A stretch of DNA of 64,000 bases. Origin: Sugiyamaella lignohabitans. Taxonomy: Eukaryota > Ascomycota > Dipodascomycetes > Dipodascales > Trichomonascaceae. The DNA lies in contig NC_031673.1 in the NCBI RefSeq assembly GCF_001640025.1, forward strand, positions 682,001-746,000, written 5' to 3'. The position numbers and the translations under genes were made by a program. The notes below the pieces were generated by a model. The model saw only the letters and a list, made by a program, of their open reading frames with translations. It was not told the DNA's origin and did not search any database. Below are positions 29,932-43,222 of the stretch, in pieces; position 1 is the stretch's first letter, and each line of letters opens with the position of its first letter.

Positions 29932-30681
29932 TTAGATAAGTTCCACCTCTCCACCGATTAGATACTTCGATATCGCACTGTAACGAAGAACATAGATATT
30001 ACCTTTTTCTAAAGTGATTTCATCGAGTCCTACTCGAATTGGTCTCTCGACTGTTTCAAGTACTCTGATAAATACTGGCTTATCCAAATCAGGTTCCTCC
30101 ACCATCGATATACCACCTGAACTATCGTCAAGTCGCTGCAATTGTGCAGGTAATGCAGATAAAAACTGGGTATTGTAGAGATTAAGTAATATGCGATGGT
30201 GTCGCTCCATGTACTGAATTTCTTGAGGCGATAATAACAGACGTAGGTCAAATTGGTCAGCATTTCCTTCTTGTTGATTTTCACCACTTTGTATAATGTA
30301 TATTGTGTACTTGTCAATCTTGCTGAGCCGGGTCCGTAGATAACCTCGTACCAAGAATTTTATTCGTTCCAGTTCGGACTCTACTATTAGAAGTTTCATT
30401 TTGATATCCCCGGAGTTGTGAAAGTCTGCCATTGAGTTCTCTTCTATATAAGCTGCTTGTATTCGAATTCGGTCCATCAATCTATCAATTAATGATGTTT
30501 GAAATGCTAGTATATCAGGAGACATCCTTTCAGCTAACCACGCTTTTTTCAGATCAGTTAGATCGGTCTGTTGAAAAGAATCGTCTAAAGAAGACTGAAT
30601 TTCGATTCCACTATGTAAGTTACTGATATCATCATCACGCAAATTGTTGATGATATCATCAATATCGGTTGTGTCATTCAT
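29932..30681 (-). CDS. SLD5: GINS complex subunit Sld5
   Basis: Subunit of the GINS tetramer, part of the CMG replicative helicase with Cdc45 and Mcm2-7. The 249-residue protein opens with an acidic stretch (TDIDDIINNLRDDD). The GINS A-domain follows, with LKKAWLAERMSPDILAF at about 44-60 and the helical block ELERIKFLVRGYLRTRLSKI at about 110-130, both characteristic of Sld5. The C-terminal B-domain contains VGLDEITLEKGNIYVLRYS and ends GGEVELI, matching the usual Sld5 end. S. cerevisiae Sld5 is 294 residues. Single exon; the start is the first ATG of two close ones. It shares a 314-base bidirectional promoter with the dynein intermediate chain gene. Confidence 0.9.
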   Translation of the reverse strand: MNDTTDIDDIINNLRDDDISNLHSGIEIQSSLDDSFQQTDLTDLKKAWLAERMSPDILAFQTSLIDRLMDRIRIQAAYIEENSMADFHNSGDIKMKLLIVESELERIKFLVRGYLRTRLSKIDKYTIYIIQSGENQQEGNADQFDLRLLLSPQEIQYMERHHRILLNLYNTQFLSALPAQLQRLDDSSGGISMVEEPDLDKPVFIRVLETVERPIRVGLDEITLEKGNIYVLRYSAISKYLIGGEVELI

Positions 30682-30995
30682 TGGAAATATGCGAAGAAGT
30701 CGGGTTTTTCTACTATAGCTGTATCATGGGTTGCTAGAACAAAAATGCTATTGATTTCAATCGGAATTTGGCTTTTTATATTGTTGAAAATTGACTTGAT
30801 ATAAAGAGTTCTTCAACAACTTTACTTTGACTTGACAATGGTCGATTTCTAGTATCAACCGGATCACAATGTGATTTCCGTTTTGGGCCATATGAGAGCG
30901 CGAAGCGTTCGGTCAAAATGCCTAACCCACCTGATCTGTCGCGATTGTCCAAATGTAAACATTGAGCTTAAATCAGGGACATATTAAATGTCAAT
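30682..30995. promoter_or_regulatory. Bidirectional promoter, SLD5 / dynein intermediate chain
   Basis: 314 bases between divergent start codons. It contains AAGCGTTCGGTC-type GC patches near 30905 but no complete MluI cell-cycle box (ACGCGT) that I can see. Confidence 0.55.
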
Positions 30996-33242
30996 ATGAG
31001 TCGGAGGAGTGAAATTGAGGCCAAAAAAGCTCGGATTGCCGAGCTTAGGCGGCAACGAGAACTTCTATCTAGAACTGAGGCAAATCAGGTGAGTTTTGGT
31101 ACGAACTGTGAGACATGTCTTGACGCTAAATGTTGCATCAAGATTGCCTTGCGGGAGTTTGGTCTGCTGAAATTTCAAGAATAAATCAGTCGTTTTATTC
31201 AGTTATTTAATAGAGCCATAAATTAGAACGGTCCTCTGAATTATGGTCATTTCAATACTAGATATTAAGAAATAGGGTGCTAACCAATATGTCAGAGTCC
31301 ACATACCCCTAATCTACGGCAGTCGCTGGTGCCAAGAGAGGAGATTGATGAATTGGTAAACAGTCTGGTGAAACCCAAGTCAATTCCTGGATCACCTGCT
31401 ACAGAGTCTGCCACTACTTTTGCTTCTGGTTCACTCAATGCTTCAGTTAGCGCCGAGGCAAGTAGCAACAATGACAAATCTCCCACAGACTCCTATACAT
31501 CAAATTCCCATCCAACCATGAAAGATGCTGGCACTGATACTTCGTTAGACATGGTAGTCACTGAAGTTTTTGAAATTGCCCCGAAATCTACTACTATCTC
31601 TTATAACAAAGAGGTCCAGACAAGCGAAGATTGGGCCAGTGGGACAAATACCAAGTCTGCTTCTGGGATTGAAGATTACGACGAATTTGATTATTCTGTA
31701 AATATGGCTCAGCGAAAGCAATTGGAAGATAAAATCAGAACTGAATTGGAAGAGCTATATAAAAAGGAAAACGAAGAAGTTTTAAAGAATAACCGCACCC
31801 TGTCAAATGATGAACCTGGTTTAAATGCCAATGGCACCCCGGATGTTAGCAGGCCAACTATATTATCTGACAAAGAGGCTTCTCAAATATCAGCTAGACA
31901 GGATTTTGAAAACTTTTGGTCTCAATCATGGAAGGTTATCAACCGGGCAGCTGAGGAAGATACGAATTATAATATTCTGCGAAATTACGCCGAGTCGCAG
32001 AATTCAGACGCACAGCAGCAAAGCCGAAATTCACTTACGGAAATAACTCATTTATATTCAAAAGACTCTGTTGGACGAGCAGTTACATATATTGATTGGT
32101 CCCCCAAATTCCCTGAATTAATAGCTGCTGCTTATACAGAAAAATCTTCTGACCCCCATGCCACCAAAGGATTAATACAAATTTTCAACTTACATGCACC
32201 TAATCAACCTGAATATACGTTGACCGCTCAGAGTGATATTTTGGTGGTAAAATTCTCTCCTTTTGACTCGAATTTGATATTTGGAGCTGCATACAATGGT
32301 CAAGTATTGGCATGGGACCTTCGATCTAAAGGTTCTCGACCACTTCTTAGTTCACAATTGTCAGGCAAAGCTCATACTCATCCTGTTTACTCATTGGAGA
32401 TAATTGGAACTCAAAATGCATACACTTTGATTACAGCTAGTACCGATGGCACTGTTTGTACATGGACGCCAGACATGCTCGCTAAACCACAAGAAAAAAT
32501 TACCCTACAAACTAATTCTAGCTCCCTACGTAATGATGAAGCAGCGCCTACATCATTAGCAATCCCGACTCGTGATCAAGCCCAGTTTCTTATCGGCACA
32601 GAAGAAGGCGCTATTTATCAATGTTATCGATTTGGTCAAGCTGGTTCTCGACCTGGTATTGATCATCGTAAATCATACCGGGGCCATACTGGTCCAGTCA
32701 CATCAGTAGACTTGCATCCCTCCTCTGGACCAGTTGATTTTGGAAATTATCTTCTGAGCAGTGGTAATGACTGGTCAATAAAGATATGGTTGGTCTCTCT
32801 AATCTCATCCCATGGCTCTAATTTGAGCAGTACTGCCTCCTCTGCACCAGCTAATCGTGGAGAAATAATCCGTCCTATTTTGGATATTAAACGCGATGAT
32901 GTGGTCTATGATATTTCATGGAATCCAAACCATCCCTCTATTTTTGCTGCTGTTGATGGTACAGGTCATGTTGAAGTATGGAATCTTCTGACAGATACTG
33001 AGGTGCCAGTTGTTCGTGCCAAGCCATCCAATATCGAGAAAAACATTGTAGGAAGCAATTATCTCAAACGTCCTCTAAACAGAGTTTCCTGGGAAAAGAC
33101 GTCCGAGGCAAGGCGTCTTGCAGTTGGCGGATTGAATGGTAGTATCACTATTTTGGAGCTTGATACGACTCTTATTGGTTCGTCTCCCAAGCCTGAGCAC
33201 TGGGCACAATTAAAACGTCTCTTTGAACAACTTGAGTCGTAA
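30996..33242 (+). CDS. PAC11: Cytoplasmic dynein intermediate chain, two exons
   Basis: Non-catalytic dynein subunit that links the heavy chain to light chains and to dynactin. Proposed CDS: join(30996..31088,31296..33242), 679 residues. Exon 1 is MSRRSEIEAKKARIAELRRQ and the next 11 residues, the single helix that binds dynactin p150/NudE. The donor is GTGAGT, the branch site is GTGCTAAC, and the acceptor TCAG at 31295 keeps frame. Exon 2 then reads SPHTPNLRQSLVPREEIDEL. The light-chain region (VVTEVFEIAPKSTTISYNKE, then VQTS) aligns by position with the LC8 site of other intermediate chains, with VQT in place of TQT. About six WD repeats fill residues 290-675. The symbol follows S. cerevisiae usage. 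The 207-base intron is not otherwise notable. Confidence 0.9.
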
Positions 33243-33648
33243 CGAGGACCTTGTTCATAGTCTTATTACCACCATATGGAGCATGTCGCTAGAGCCAGAA
33301 AGGGTGGAAGAAGTAGCTCTCTCAATTTCCATGTTGGCTTGTCAACTCATGTTTTGCAAAATGTTTTGCTTCCATTCACATGCATTCTACGTATTCAAGG
33401 TAGTCATACTTTCCTCAGATGGATGTGCGTACCGCACGCATCACCAATTTCAGCTCACTGGTAGTTAAGGAGGGAAGTAGAAATAGATATGAATACAAAA
33501 TATTAACGATAGAGATGCCAGAAGATGGGTTCTTATAAGAGACAGCTAAGCGGAGCTATAAACTCGCAGAACCATACATTGTTTGTGAGCCATACGATGT
33601 TCCAGTCTTTTTCACTGAGTAGTACTATTTATTAGATATAACCTATGT
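33243..33648. other. Convergent intergenic region
   Basis: 406 bases between the stops of the dynein intermediate chain and the unrecognised 776-residue gene. No GC-rich element and no convincing ORF; the frames at 33223-33468 overlap the upstream gene's end and look random. Confidence 0.5.
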
Positions 33649-35979
33649 TTAAAAAGGACTCTCGATCATGACTGCAACAGCGGCCGCCAATGATACCAGT
33701 CCAAGAAACGATCCAGTCAATTTCAATAGAAGCTTAGAGAAACGTTTGATTGGATTGTACTCACGCTCAAACACAAGTAGACGTCCAGGTCCACCACCAC
33801 CAATACATTTCCAATTCGCTTTCTCAAGTTTTGCTATGGTCTTGACATACAATGCAGGATCAGACATTTCTGAGAGTGCTGAAAATAAGTCTCGACGAGG
33901 ATTGTCATCTTTGAATGGAAGGGTGCGGGTTCGAATGAATTTCTGGTTGGGTGTCACAATGATGTATTCGTATGCCGCCCCGGGTTTACGATGAGTAGCA
34001 CTTGCTATGGTTCGATTCACAGGGGTAAAGAAATTTCCGGATTCGATAGATCTTGGTCGTTTAGAAGAGACTGATTTGGTATAATCCATAGCGTTCTCAA
34101 TTCTAAACATCTCTTGTGCATGCTTCTCTTCGTCAGCCTTGGCTTCTTTCAAAGCATCCTGGAGGTGATGAATATCCTGCATTTCAAGAGGAGGAGCAAA
34201 TGTTGATATAGGCTTAGGCTCATTAAATAGATTTTCAACATCTGATGGCGACTCACCTTCACGTGTGATTCTAACAGGATTTGTAAATGACTTTCTCTTC
34301 TCGGAATCATGCTTTTCAGTTTCCACTAAAGAAAGCAGTCGTTCAAAGTCCTTCGTAGAATCTTTGTATTTTCCTTTCAATTGAAGACCTTCCAAGAGAT
34401 CTCCAGCAGTCACAGTGTCAATTCGATGAGGACCGCTTGGCTGTGAATCGGGACCACTCAAGGGTGAAAATGTATCATGGATATTTTTCTCATTGTCAAC
34501 TGGGTATGCATTGGCATGTAAATCAAAGCCACCAGTTGATTCCGATTTGTGTTCGACTGGAGAGACCGGCTCAGTGGGAAGTGTGATATTTTCAGTAGCG
34601 TCAACAGATGCGGTATGGAGAGGAAAGCCAGTGGTACCATTGGTCGATACATGGCTTGTTTCATCTTCGTCAACTTTGCTAGAAATTTCCGGTGATTCAT
34701 TGGATTCGGATTCTGATAGAGTAGTACTGTCATAGACCTGACCGGTCGATAATCTGTCAGATGCAGAAGAATTATCATGGAGAGGATCGGATACAGTTGA
34801 AGATGTGATGGGATTAATCGAATCACTTGACAGGGCATCAGTTTCAACACCATTGTTAACAGTCTCATTTGCTAGAGGTTCGACAGGGACAGACTCCGAC
34901 GACCAGCTGCTAACTTCTGGTTGTTCCATGGATTCGGTTGGAACCTGAATAGGCTTACGGAGCTGTGACAGAGGCTTAGACTCAACATCAGCACCAGTCT
35001 GATATAACTCGTCGGTAGACGCCTCCAAAGTTTCGTCAATATCTTTGGCAGTAAAGTTGTTACTAGCTTGTGCTGCGGCCGCTGCAGCTCTTGCCCTTTT
35101 GCGCTGCTTTTTAGACAACTGAGCTGTTGGATCTGATTGTAGAGTAACAGGAGGTGGTTGTTTCTTACCCCTGCCATCTCCACCCGAGTTGTCGCCTGAT
35201 CCAAGACCACCGCCACTTTTAGAGGATTCTCCAGAGGCCATTTCAGCTTTCCTGCTACCACCACCTCTCGTGGATAGAGGTGTCTCTGATGCATTAATGG
35301 TATCAACTGGCTCGACACTGTAGGCAGCATTCTGACTCTCATCTGTCCTCACTTTCTTTTTCAAAGATATGAGATCAATTGCATCGTAGTCAGTTTCGTT
35401 GCTAGTCGACTCTTGCTCTTTTTGATACCGCTCTTCTTCCTCTCGTAAATTACGCAAGCTGCTTTCGTTACTGATATTATACTTTAACCATATTGCACTG
35501 CGTCCTTTACCTCCAGTTCGCGGATGATACTTGAATTCATGATAAGTCACCTGCGGCTTTTTACAAGACCAGACACTTTCAAATATGGGATCAGGCATGC
35601 TATGACTTGCATGCGGTTTGTGATTCAACAAGGGATGCCAGTTTGATGTATGCCACCAGCCATAGGCCCTTGATGATGAGGGAACTGATAGTTTTACAGC
35701 TTTCATCCATTTTGGAATCATATTCAAAGCAGCTGTAGGACTTGAAACTTTGAACAAGGACCTATTGAAGTACGGCCATGATGAACGTGAACTCTCTGAT
35801 TCCGGATCAGAGGAATAACCAGATTTCGAACCCGAATTCACAGGATTGCCACTATCCCCACCAATACGCCATTTATGCCCAATGCCTCCAAGCAGATGGA
35901 TATCATCAAAAGCAGATCTACCAATACGGTTTAACTTCAATGGCCGAGGTCTAACACCTCGATAAGGCTGTTTAACCAT
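33649..35979 (-). CDS. Unrecognised protein with a C-terminal membrane anchor
   Basis: Single-exon gene for 776 residues; I do not recognise the ortholog. The N-terminal 150 residues look folded and basic (RGVRPRPLKLNRIGRSAFDD, later WWHTSNWHPLLNHKP) and lack acidic residues at the very start, which would allow mitochondrial import. Residues 170-580 are low complexity: Glu/Lys-rich, then Gly/Ser, an Ala/Arg/Lys patch (KKQRKRARAAAAAA), and a long Ser/Thr/Glu stretch. The last 130 residues look conserved (YEYIIVTPNQKFIRTRTLPF, and NWKCIGGGGPGRLLVFERE). They end in a hydrophobic helix (LTGSFLGLVSLAAAVAVMI) four residues before the stop, so the protein may be tail-anchored. The frame is open to a TTG at 36000; the first ATG is at 35979. 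Single-pass membrane protein is seen; organelle is inference. Confidence 0.8.
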   Translation of the reverse strand: MVKQPYRGVRPRPLKLNRIGRSAFDDIHLLGGIGHKWRIGGDSGNPVNSGSKSGYSSDPESESSRSSWPYFNRSLFKVSSPTAALNMIPKWMKAVKLSVPSSSRAYGWWHTSNWHPLLNHKPHASHSMPDPIFESVWSCKKPQVTYHEFKYHPRTGGKGRSAIWLKYNISNESSLRNLREEEERYQKEQESTSNETDYDAIDLISLKKKVRTDESQNAAYSVEPVDTINASETPLSTRGGGSRKAEMASGESSKSGGGLGSGDNSGGDGRGKKQPPPVTLQSDPTAQLSKKQRKRARAAAAAAQASNNFTAKDIDETLEASTDELYQTGADVESKPLSQLRKPIQVPTESMEQPEVSSWSSESVPVEPLANETVNNGVETDALSSDSINPITSSTVSDPLHDNSSASDRLSTGQVYDSTTLSESESNESPEISSKVDEDETSHVSTNGTTGFPLHTASVDATENITLPTEPVSPVEHKSESTGGFDLHANAYPVDNEKNIHDTFSPLSGPDSQPSGPHRIDTVTAGDLLEGLQLKGKYKDSTKDFERLLSLVETEKHDSEKRKSFTNPVRITREGESPSDVENLFNEPKPISTFAPPLEMQDIHHLQDALKEAKADEEKHAQEMFRIENAMDYTKSVSSKRPRSIESGNFFTPVNRTIASATHRKPGAAYEYIIVTPNQKFIRTRTLPFKDDNPRRDLFSALSEMSDPALYVKTIAKLEKANWKCIGGGGPGRLLVFEREYNPIKRFSKLLLKLTGSFLGLVSLAAAVAVMIESPF

Positions 35980-37317
35980 TATGAGATGATTCAACCACAA
36001 TTATTAGCACAATTGATCCGCAGTACTAGGCCAACAGTAGATTTTCAAACAATATAAAGAAAAGATTTCAAAATAATGTTTAACAAGAAAGCAAGCTTGT
36101 GCCTTGCCACAACTCAAAAATCCAAACGGGTACCTCTTATCAGTGAACAAGAAGTACAAGCAAAATATAATCTTTGTCGATCTATTAAGTTTCAGAAACC
36201 TTCCAGGTCAACAAAGAATAAATGAAAACTATGCCAACTCGATAATTGATTTCAAATAATCAACAATTTGTCAAGACGTTAAGTTACCAATTAGTAACGG
36301 AAAATGTGGAGTATATATATTAGCCTTATCTTCTAATCGATAAGGCAACAACTTTCATTATATGCCTCTATTGGGTATTATACCCTAAATTGTCTCGTCA
36401 TAACTGCAAGTCCGACATCCGATGATCAGTTTCTTACGAGAATACTGCTGGAATGGAAAGTCTGATAAGAGATTTAGAAACTATAAATACTGTCAATTGC
36501 TGAATCGAAGGTTTATTATTTGTCAGATTTAGTGTTGATACGAGAGGAAAGAAGGTATACCACTCACTGAGAGGGGGTGGGAAGATCTGTAGTGCAAAAT
36601 TTCAGAACTAAGACTTTTCATAGGGGCGTATTTGCGATGGAGTTGATATTAAATACTCTTTGGGTTCTAATTAGAAGTTCTGAAAAAATTCTGAGTAAAT
36701 CTAGTTCATGGAGTTCTTTTATAAATAGACAAAGCTTGCACTTCGAACACGTTCACTTTGGTGACATGCGACTCGTTCTGTGCACGTCGTCGTCCCTGCA
36801 TTATCTCTCTGCAGGAACGTCAAGGATGTGACAGGCAGTAAATAAACAGGTTAGTATACCTGAGAGCTCTAGTACAATTTCTTTTGTTATTATTTTAGTC
36901 AGTATCAATTAATTGTCAGTCACCTCGCCATGCTTTGCTAATTTACTACTACACGAGCTGTTACGCTGCAATGTCAGAAGGGATCTTTATAGTCTAGTCC
37001 ATCTTTCTCCATAAAAATTGCCGAACGTGAACAAACAGGTTATACCAATATTTAGTTTAAAGACTCAACGAGATACTAGCAGGAGTATATTTCTGCAAGC
37101 TATAGATGTGGCTTGGATAGCTCTGTCACTTTCGACTTGTCGCATCTGACTAGTCGATCAGTGAACTAGTATTTAAATCCCGGATCCCCTGTCAACCTTT
37201 TAAACACACACCTTTCGACTTTTTTGAAAATAGATTTTATTCCAAATATTTTGAGTAAGATGTGACGATGTCTCTATATCTTCATAAATACTAACACTCA
37301 CACTAGACAAAAGACAA
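35980..37317. other. Intergenic region before the WTAP/Mum2-like gene
   Basis: About 1.3 kb between divergent genes, AT-rich. A frame at 36577-36831 starts with GTG and shows no domain. No RNA gene was recognised. The length suggests a regulated promoter on one side, but I can name no site. Confidence 0.45.
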
Positions 37318-38378
37318 ATGAACGCACAGCTTAGCAGGTACACAGCAGGAAACCAAGCTGGCCAGGGTACGAATTCTCAGACTGGTCAGACCGGTCAGGG
37401 CCAAAATAACGGCCATCAAGGCAAGATGATATCTACCGGGGGTAATGTCAACACATCCAATCAATACTCGAGCACCAACTTCTATAATTCTCTTACCCCA
37501 AAAAGTTCCTTTGACTCAATTGGCTCTCTGCATTCACTGGGGTCTAATGTGAGCTCAGTTCCTGTGGGGCTTGCTAGCAACCCCTGGGTTTCGGGGTCCT
37601 TTGGTAGTTTCAGTATTCCTCCTCCTCTTCCTCCATCTTCGGGTCGTTCAGAAAATTCAAACTCCTATCATGACTCCTTCAACTTCGCTCCTGCCGACTT
37701 GAGTTTTGTAAATGATATCGACCCTCCTAATGAGTACTCATCTTCACCTTCACTAAACCTTAGCAACGCTCAAAAGCAACCATTTAAAACTTTGAACAAC
37801 AAACCTCGTGGTAATCATAACAACAATTCTCTTGGCAATAGTCAATTCAGTAACGCCAGTACGCATCAGCTACACCTTGATCCTGTCATAGAGAACGAGT
37901 TCAGAAACATGGCAAAGTCGCTGGAAGAGAAGGAAGCTCTGATTTCTGATTTAAAATTGCAGTTGGAGTCATTAGTGACTGCAGTGGCAGTATGTGGTAG
38001 TGTGAATGATAAAGCTGTCCAGGAGGTAATTTCAGAAATGAAAATGGATGCCACTGAAATTGCACACAGAATCACTATTCGCCTTAAAACGTTAAAAAGC
38101 GAGAACGAGCAACTTGGGGTAAGCAATATTATCATACGCTTCACGGTTTGCTAACCCATCACTAACCCATAATAGTCATTGCTGGCTCAAGGCAGAGCCG
38201 CAAAATTGGAAGTAGAACTCAGTCTGTGCCGTCGTAATAACGAAAGTTTGGCTGTTGAAAATGAAATGCTTAAATCCAAACTGCAAAGTAAGTACTGACA
38301 ATCAATCAATTTCGGCATTCGATTTTTACTAACACACACTAACATACAGAGTTGGAAAATCCCGATCAACGTGTCTAA
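37318..38378 (+). CDS. WTAP/Mum2-like coiled-coil protein, three exons
   Basis: Proposed CDS: join(37318..38118,38176..38287,38350..38378), 313 residues. Donors are GTAAGC and GTAAGT; both introns (57 and 62 bases) contain repeated ACTAAC branch-like sites and end in AATAG or TACAG. The N-terminal 195 residues are Asn/Gln/Ser/Gly-rich. From about 200 there is a coiled coil: MAKSLEEKEALISDLKLQLE, then EIAHRITIRLKTLKSENEQLG, and, after the first intron, SLLAQGRAAKLEVELSLCRR. The order resembles the WTAP/Mum2 family, a structural subunit of the mRNA m6A methyltransferase complex that acts in meiosis in S. cerevisiae. The tail ends ENPDQRV. Family assignment rests on recognising the coiled-coil pattern, not on a search. 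Confidence 0.68.
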
Positions 38379-38466
38379 GTAGTAATCTCTTCGTCTCATA
38401 CCATACTTTTTTATTAATCCAGACATAGCATTGCCAGTTGAAGTCAAGTATATTTTGTAGGTAATA

Positions 38467-40287
38467 TCAATGCTTTATTTTGTTATGAAACGTGTCTTCA
38501 ACAGGGACACTATTAGTATCTTGAATCCACTCAGATTGTTGGACAATATCAGCAAGAAGTTTTACATGGGTGTCATCATCCTGTGGAAGTGTTGGACTCA
38601 GTAACTCCATACGGGATGACTGATGATGATTCAACCGTGGAACCGATGATCTTTGATAACTGGTGTACTTGCTATTCTGTTGTTTTGTAACCATGTCATT
38701 GGCATCTTGACCCTCATCCTCTGCATCTCCAGTATCGTTTTCATCCTGGACAGATCCACCAATTGAAAAACTATTCTTGGTCCATGCTAGTAGTCGTAAT
38801 ATCTCGTTACTATCGGGCTTTTCTATAATGCTTACACCCATGATAGACGATTCGAACTGACTACTCAGGTCTATAATCTTAGGCTCGAGTTGACTATCGT
38901 AGCTCCATAGTCCAATGGATTTGCTGTCCAATGGAGTTATTAACAACAGAGGTGTCATGCTTTCAGATTTCCAGGTGATCGATTTGATAGTATAAGAATG
39001 GGAAATAATTGCTAACAAATCAGGAGATTGGGGATTAGCAATAGACCAAATCCATACCAAATTAGGATATGAATGGACTCTAGTCGCCAGTAGCTGACCG
39101 TTGTCAGATATATCCATGGAAATGACGCCGCTAATAATGTTACGCTCATGTTCATTCATCTTTGAATTACTAGTATTAGCGCCGCTATTAGTGAAAATAA
39201 ATGGCAATCTCACCATTCTATATTCGAATTGATGAGAATCTGGTGAGAGGTATTCTTCCCATAGACAGCAATTTTTGTAAACAGACCCATGAATAAGTAT
39301 ACTGGTGGGCTGACAAGTTTTGATATCAAACAGTGATACGCGGTTTTCACTGTCGCCGACTAGCAACAGCTCAAGATCACGCACGCCAGGATCACTAAAA
39401 ACATTGACCCACTCTAGACAAGTAGGGAATGCAGCCGATGGAGTGTCTCTCAGCATATCTTCCTTACGTCGAGAAGAAGGTGTCGTATTCACATTTGGCG
39501 AGATAAACCCTGGGATATCGTGAAACGTCCGGACAAAAGTACCATCAGCAGCCCATAGATGCACATCATACCCAGCTATAGGGTTATCTATGGCTGCCAG
39601 CCAAAGACCGCTAGGTGACCACTTCAAGTCCACTATATCAAGAGCCTCTGAGAGTGGAGTCACCAACTCATTGTCAGCAACAGTTGCATTTATCCGGCAA
39701 TTATACAGCACGTCATATGTGGTGAACCTAGACACAACCGAAAATCGATTACTGAGACCATCCATGCTCAGATTAGGGGTCTCGCTAACCAATCTGGCGA
39801 ATTTGGGGCTTCGAATTTCCATTTCCACACCATTGGATGACCAGATCTTCACATCCAAATGGAACCTCGTGAACACAGCTAAACGCACAATCTGCCCAAT
39901 GTTATTAGGAGTATCTGCTGAGAGCCATTGAACATTGGCAATCTCGTCTTTCCCCGATAAAATCACAGAATGACCAGCCAGATTATCCGGTGCCATTGAC
40001 TCTCCAGCAGTAGAATGCTTTTTAATAGAAAACGTGCGGATTTCATTCCTAGTAGCAACGGCCACACGCTGTTCAGGACTATGTTTCAAACATCCGTCCC
40101 ATCGAATAAGAAATATATTCTGGGCAAACTCGCGAGGCAATTGAATTACATTCTTAGTTGCCAGAGTATCTGTGAACCTGATAACCAGCCTCGACCCATA
40201 CACGTAAGCCACGTACTCTCCAGACGCCGAAAGCTGCGGAGAACACCGATTGAACGAGAAATTCGAGGCAAACTCGAGGCCCTCCAT
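38467..40287 (-). CDS. WDR8: Wdr8/WRAP73-like WD-repeat protein
   Basis: Spindle-pole/centrosome WD40 protein; in fission yeast Wdr8 works with Msd1 and the kinesin-14 Pkl1 to anchor minus ends of spindle microtubules. The 606-residue single exon begins MEGLEFASNFSFNRCSPQLS and continues ASGEYVAYVYGSRLVIRFTD, which follows the family's opening (an F-S-N-x-x-C-x-F-S-like start, then first blade). Later blades include VDLKWSPSGLWLAAIDNPIA and WAADGTFVRTF. The C-terminal 90 residues are acidic and disordered. It converges with the WTAP-like gene (88 bases between stops) and lies head-to-tail after ARO3. Confidence 0.82.
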   Translation of the reverse strand: MEGLEFASNFSFNRCSPQLSASGEYVAYVYGSRLVIRFTDTLATKNVIQLPREFAQNIFLIRWDGCLKHSPEQRVAVATRNEIRTFSIKKHSTAGESMAPDNLAGHSVILSGKDEIANVQWLSADTPNNIGQIVRLAVFTRFHLDVKIWSSNGVEMEIRSPKFARLVSETPNLSMDGLSNRFSVVSRFTTYDVLYNCRINATVADNELVTPLSEALDIVDLKWSPSGLWLAAIDNPIAGYDVHLWAADGTFVRTFHDIPGFISPNVNTTPSSRRKEDMLRDTPSAAFPTCLEWVNVFSDPGVRDLELLLVGDSENRVSLFDIKTCQPTSILIHGSVYKNCCLWEEYLSPDSHQFEYRMVRLPFIFTNSGANTSNSKMNEHERNIISGVISMDISDNGQLLATRVHSYPNLVWIWSIANPQSPDLLAIISHSYTIKSITWKSESMTPLLLITPLDSKSIGLWSYDSQLEPKIIDLSSQFESSIMGVSIIEKPDSNEILRLLAWTKNSFSIGGSVQDENDTGDAEDEGQDANDMVTKQQNSKYTSYQRSSVPRLNHHQSSRMELLSPTLPQDDDTHVKLLADIVQQSEWIQDTNSVPVEDTFHNKIKH

Positions 40288-40425
40288 CCTACTGCAGATT
40301 CAGGGGAACTCCAGAACCTCGACTGTTTATTTAACGCGTTACATGCAGCCGTGCTTATTTCACTTCTGAAGTGAAGTGGGCGAAAACGGAAACTGTTAAC
40401 ACCTATATCCGGATTCAGGGTCATA

Positions 40426-40485
40426 GCCTCCGGCAGCTGGGGCTCCGCCCCAGACCCCGCTGTTCCTCTCGCTGCGCTCGAGTCG
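40426..40485. repeat. GC-rich element, single half (arm plus alpha hairpin)
   Basis: Arm with GGCAGC in place of GGCGGC at the outer end, an intact TGGGGCTCCGCCCCA hairpin, and the alpha hairpin CTCTCGCTGCGCTCGAGTC. Located between the WDR8 start and the ARO3 stop. Confidence 0.88.
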
Positions 40486-40630
40486 ATTCATCAGCCATCC
40501 CAGGACTTCTTCGAAGTAGTAGAAAGAGAATGTGGGGCTGAGTACAGGGTACAGGTTCCCAGTTTCAAGAGACATGAAATTTAGAGTAGGAAGTAACGAA
40601 ATAATAATTTACAGAGACATATTACAGAGT

Positions 40631-42771
<2,141 letters not shown>

Positions 42772-42899
42772 GCCTCCGGCGGCTGGGGCTCCGCCCCAGA
42801 CCCTGTGGCTCCTGCTTCGCAGGAGGTTCGTGGACGGAACGACTCGAGCGCAGCGAGAGGAGCAGCGGGGTCTGGGGCGGAGCCCCAGCCGCCGGAGGC
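42772..42899. repeat. GC-rich palindromic element, full copy (beta left, alpha right)
   Basis: Left arm with loop TCC, beta hairpin CTCCTGCTTCGCAGGAG, 15-base spacer GTTCGTGGACGGAAC (itself partly palindromic), alpha hairpin GACTCGAGCGCAGCGAGAG, and right arm. At 128 bp it is the shortest full copy. It lies 324 bases upstream of ARP10. Confidence 0.92.
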
Positions 42900-43222
42900 A
42901 GACCGTCACCCGGCGAGTGAGTCAATTGAGAGGAGAAGCAATTCTCGATTTGCCTGTCTTTGGGAATAGTTTTGGGAATTTTTTTGAAAATATAAATTTG
43001 AAATTAATTTGGTGGAAGATTTTGCATGTAAAAGAGAGATGATCGGCGGTCTGGATATTGCAGGGCGATCTGTTTTCGAAATTACGCGAGAGTGCCAGAC
43101 AGAATTGAGTGTGGTTAAAAGGTGGTTTTCTGATAGAAAATTCTTGAAAAAATTTCCTCGAACTGGTTGCCAAGCTGTGGTTATAGTCTTGATAGTCTTG
43201 GCTTGATATCTTGTCAATTGGC

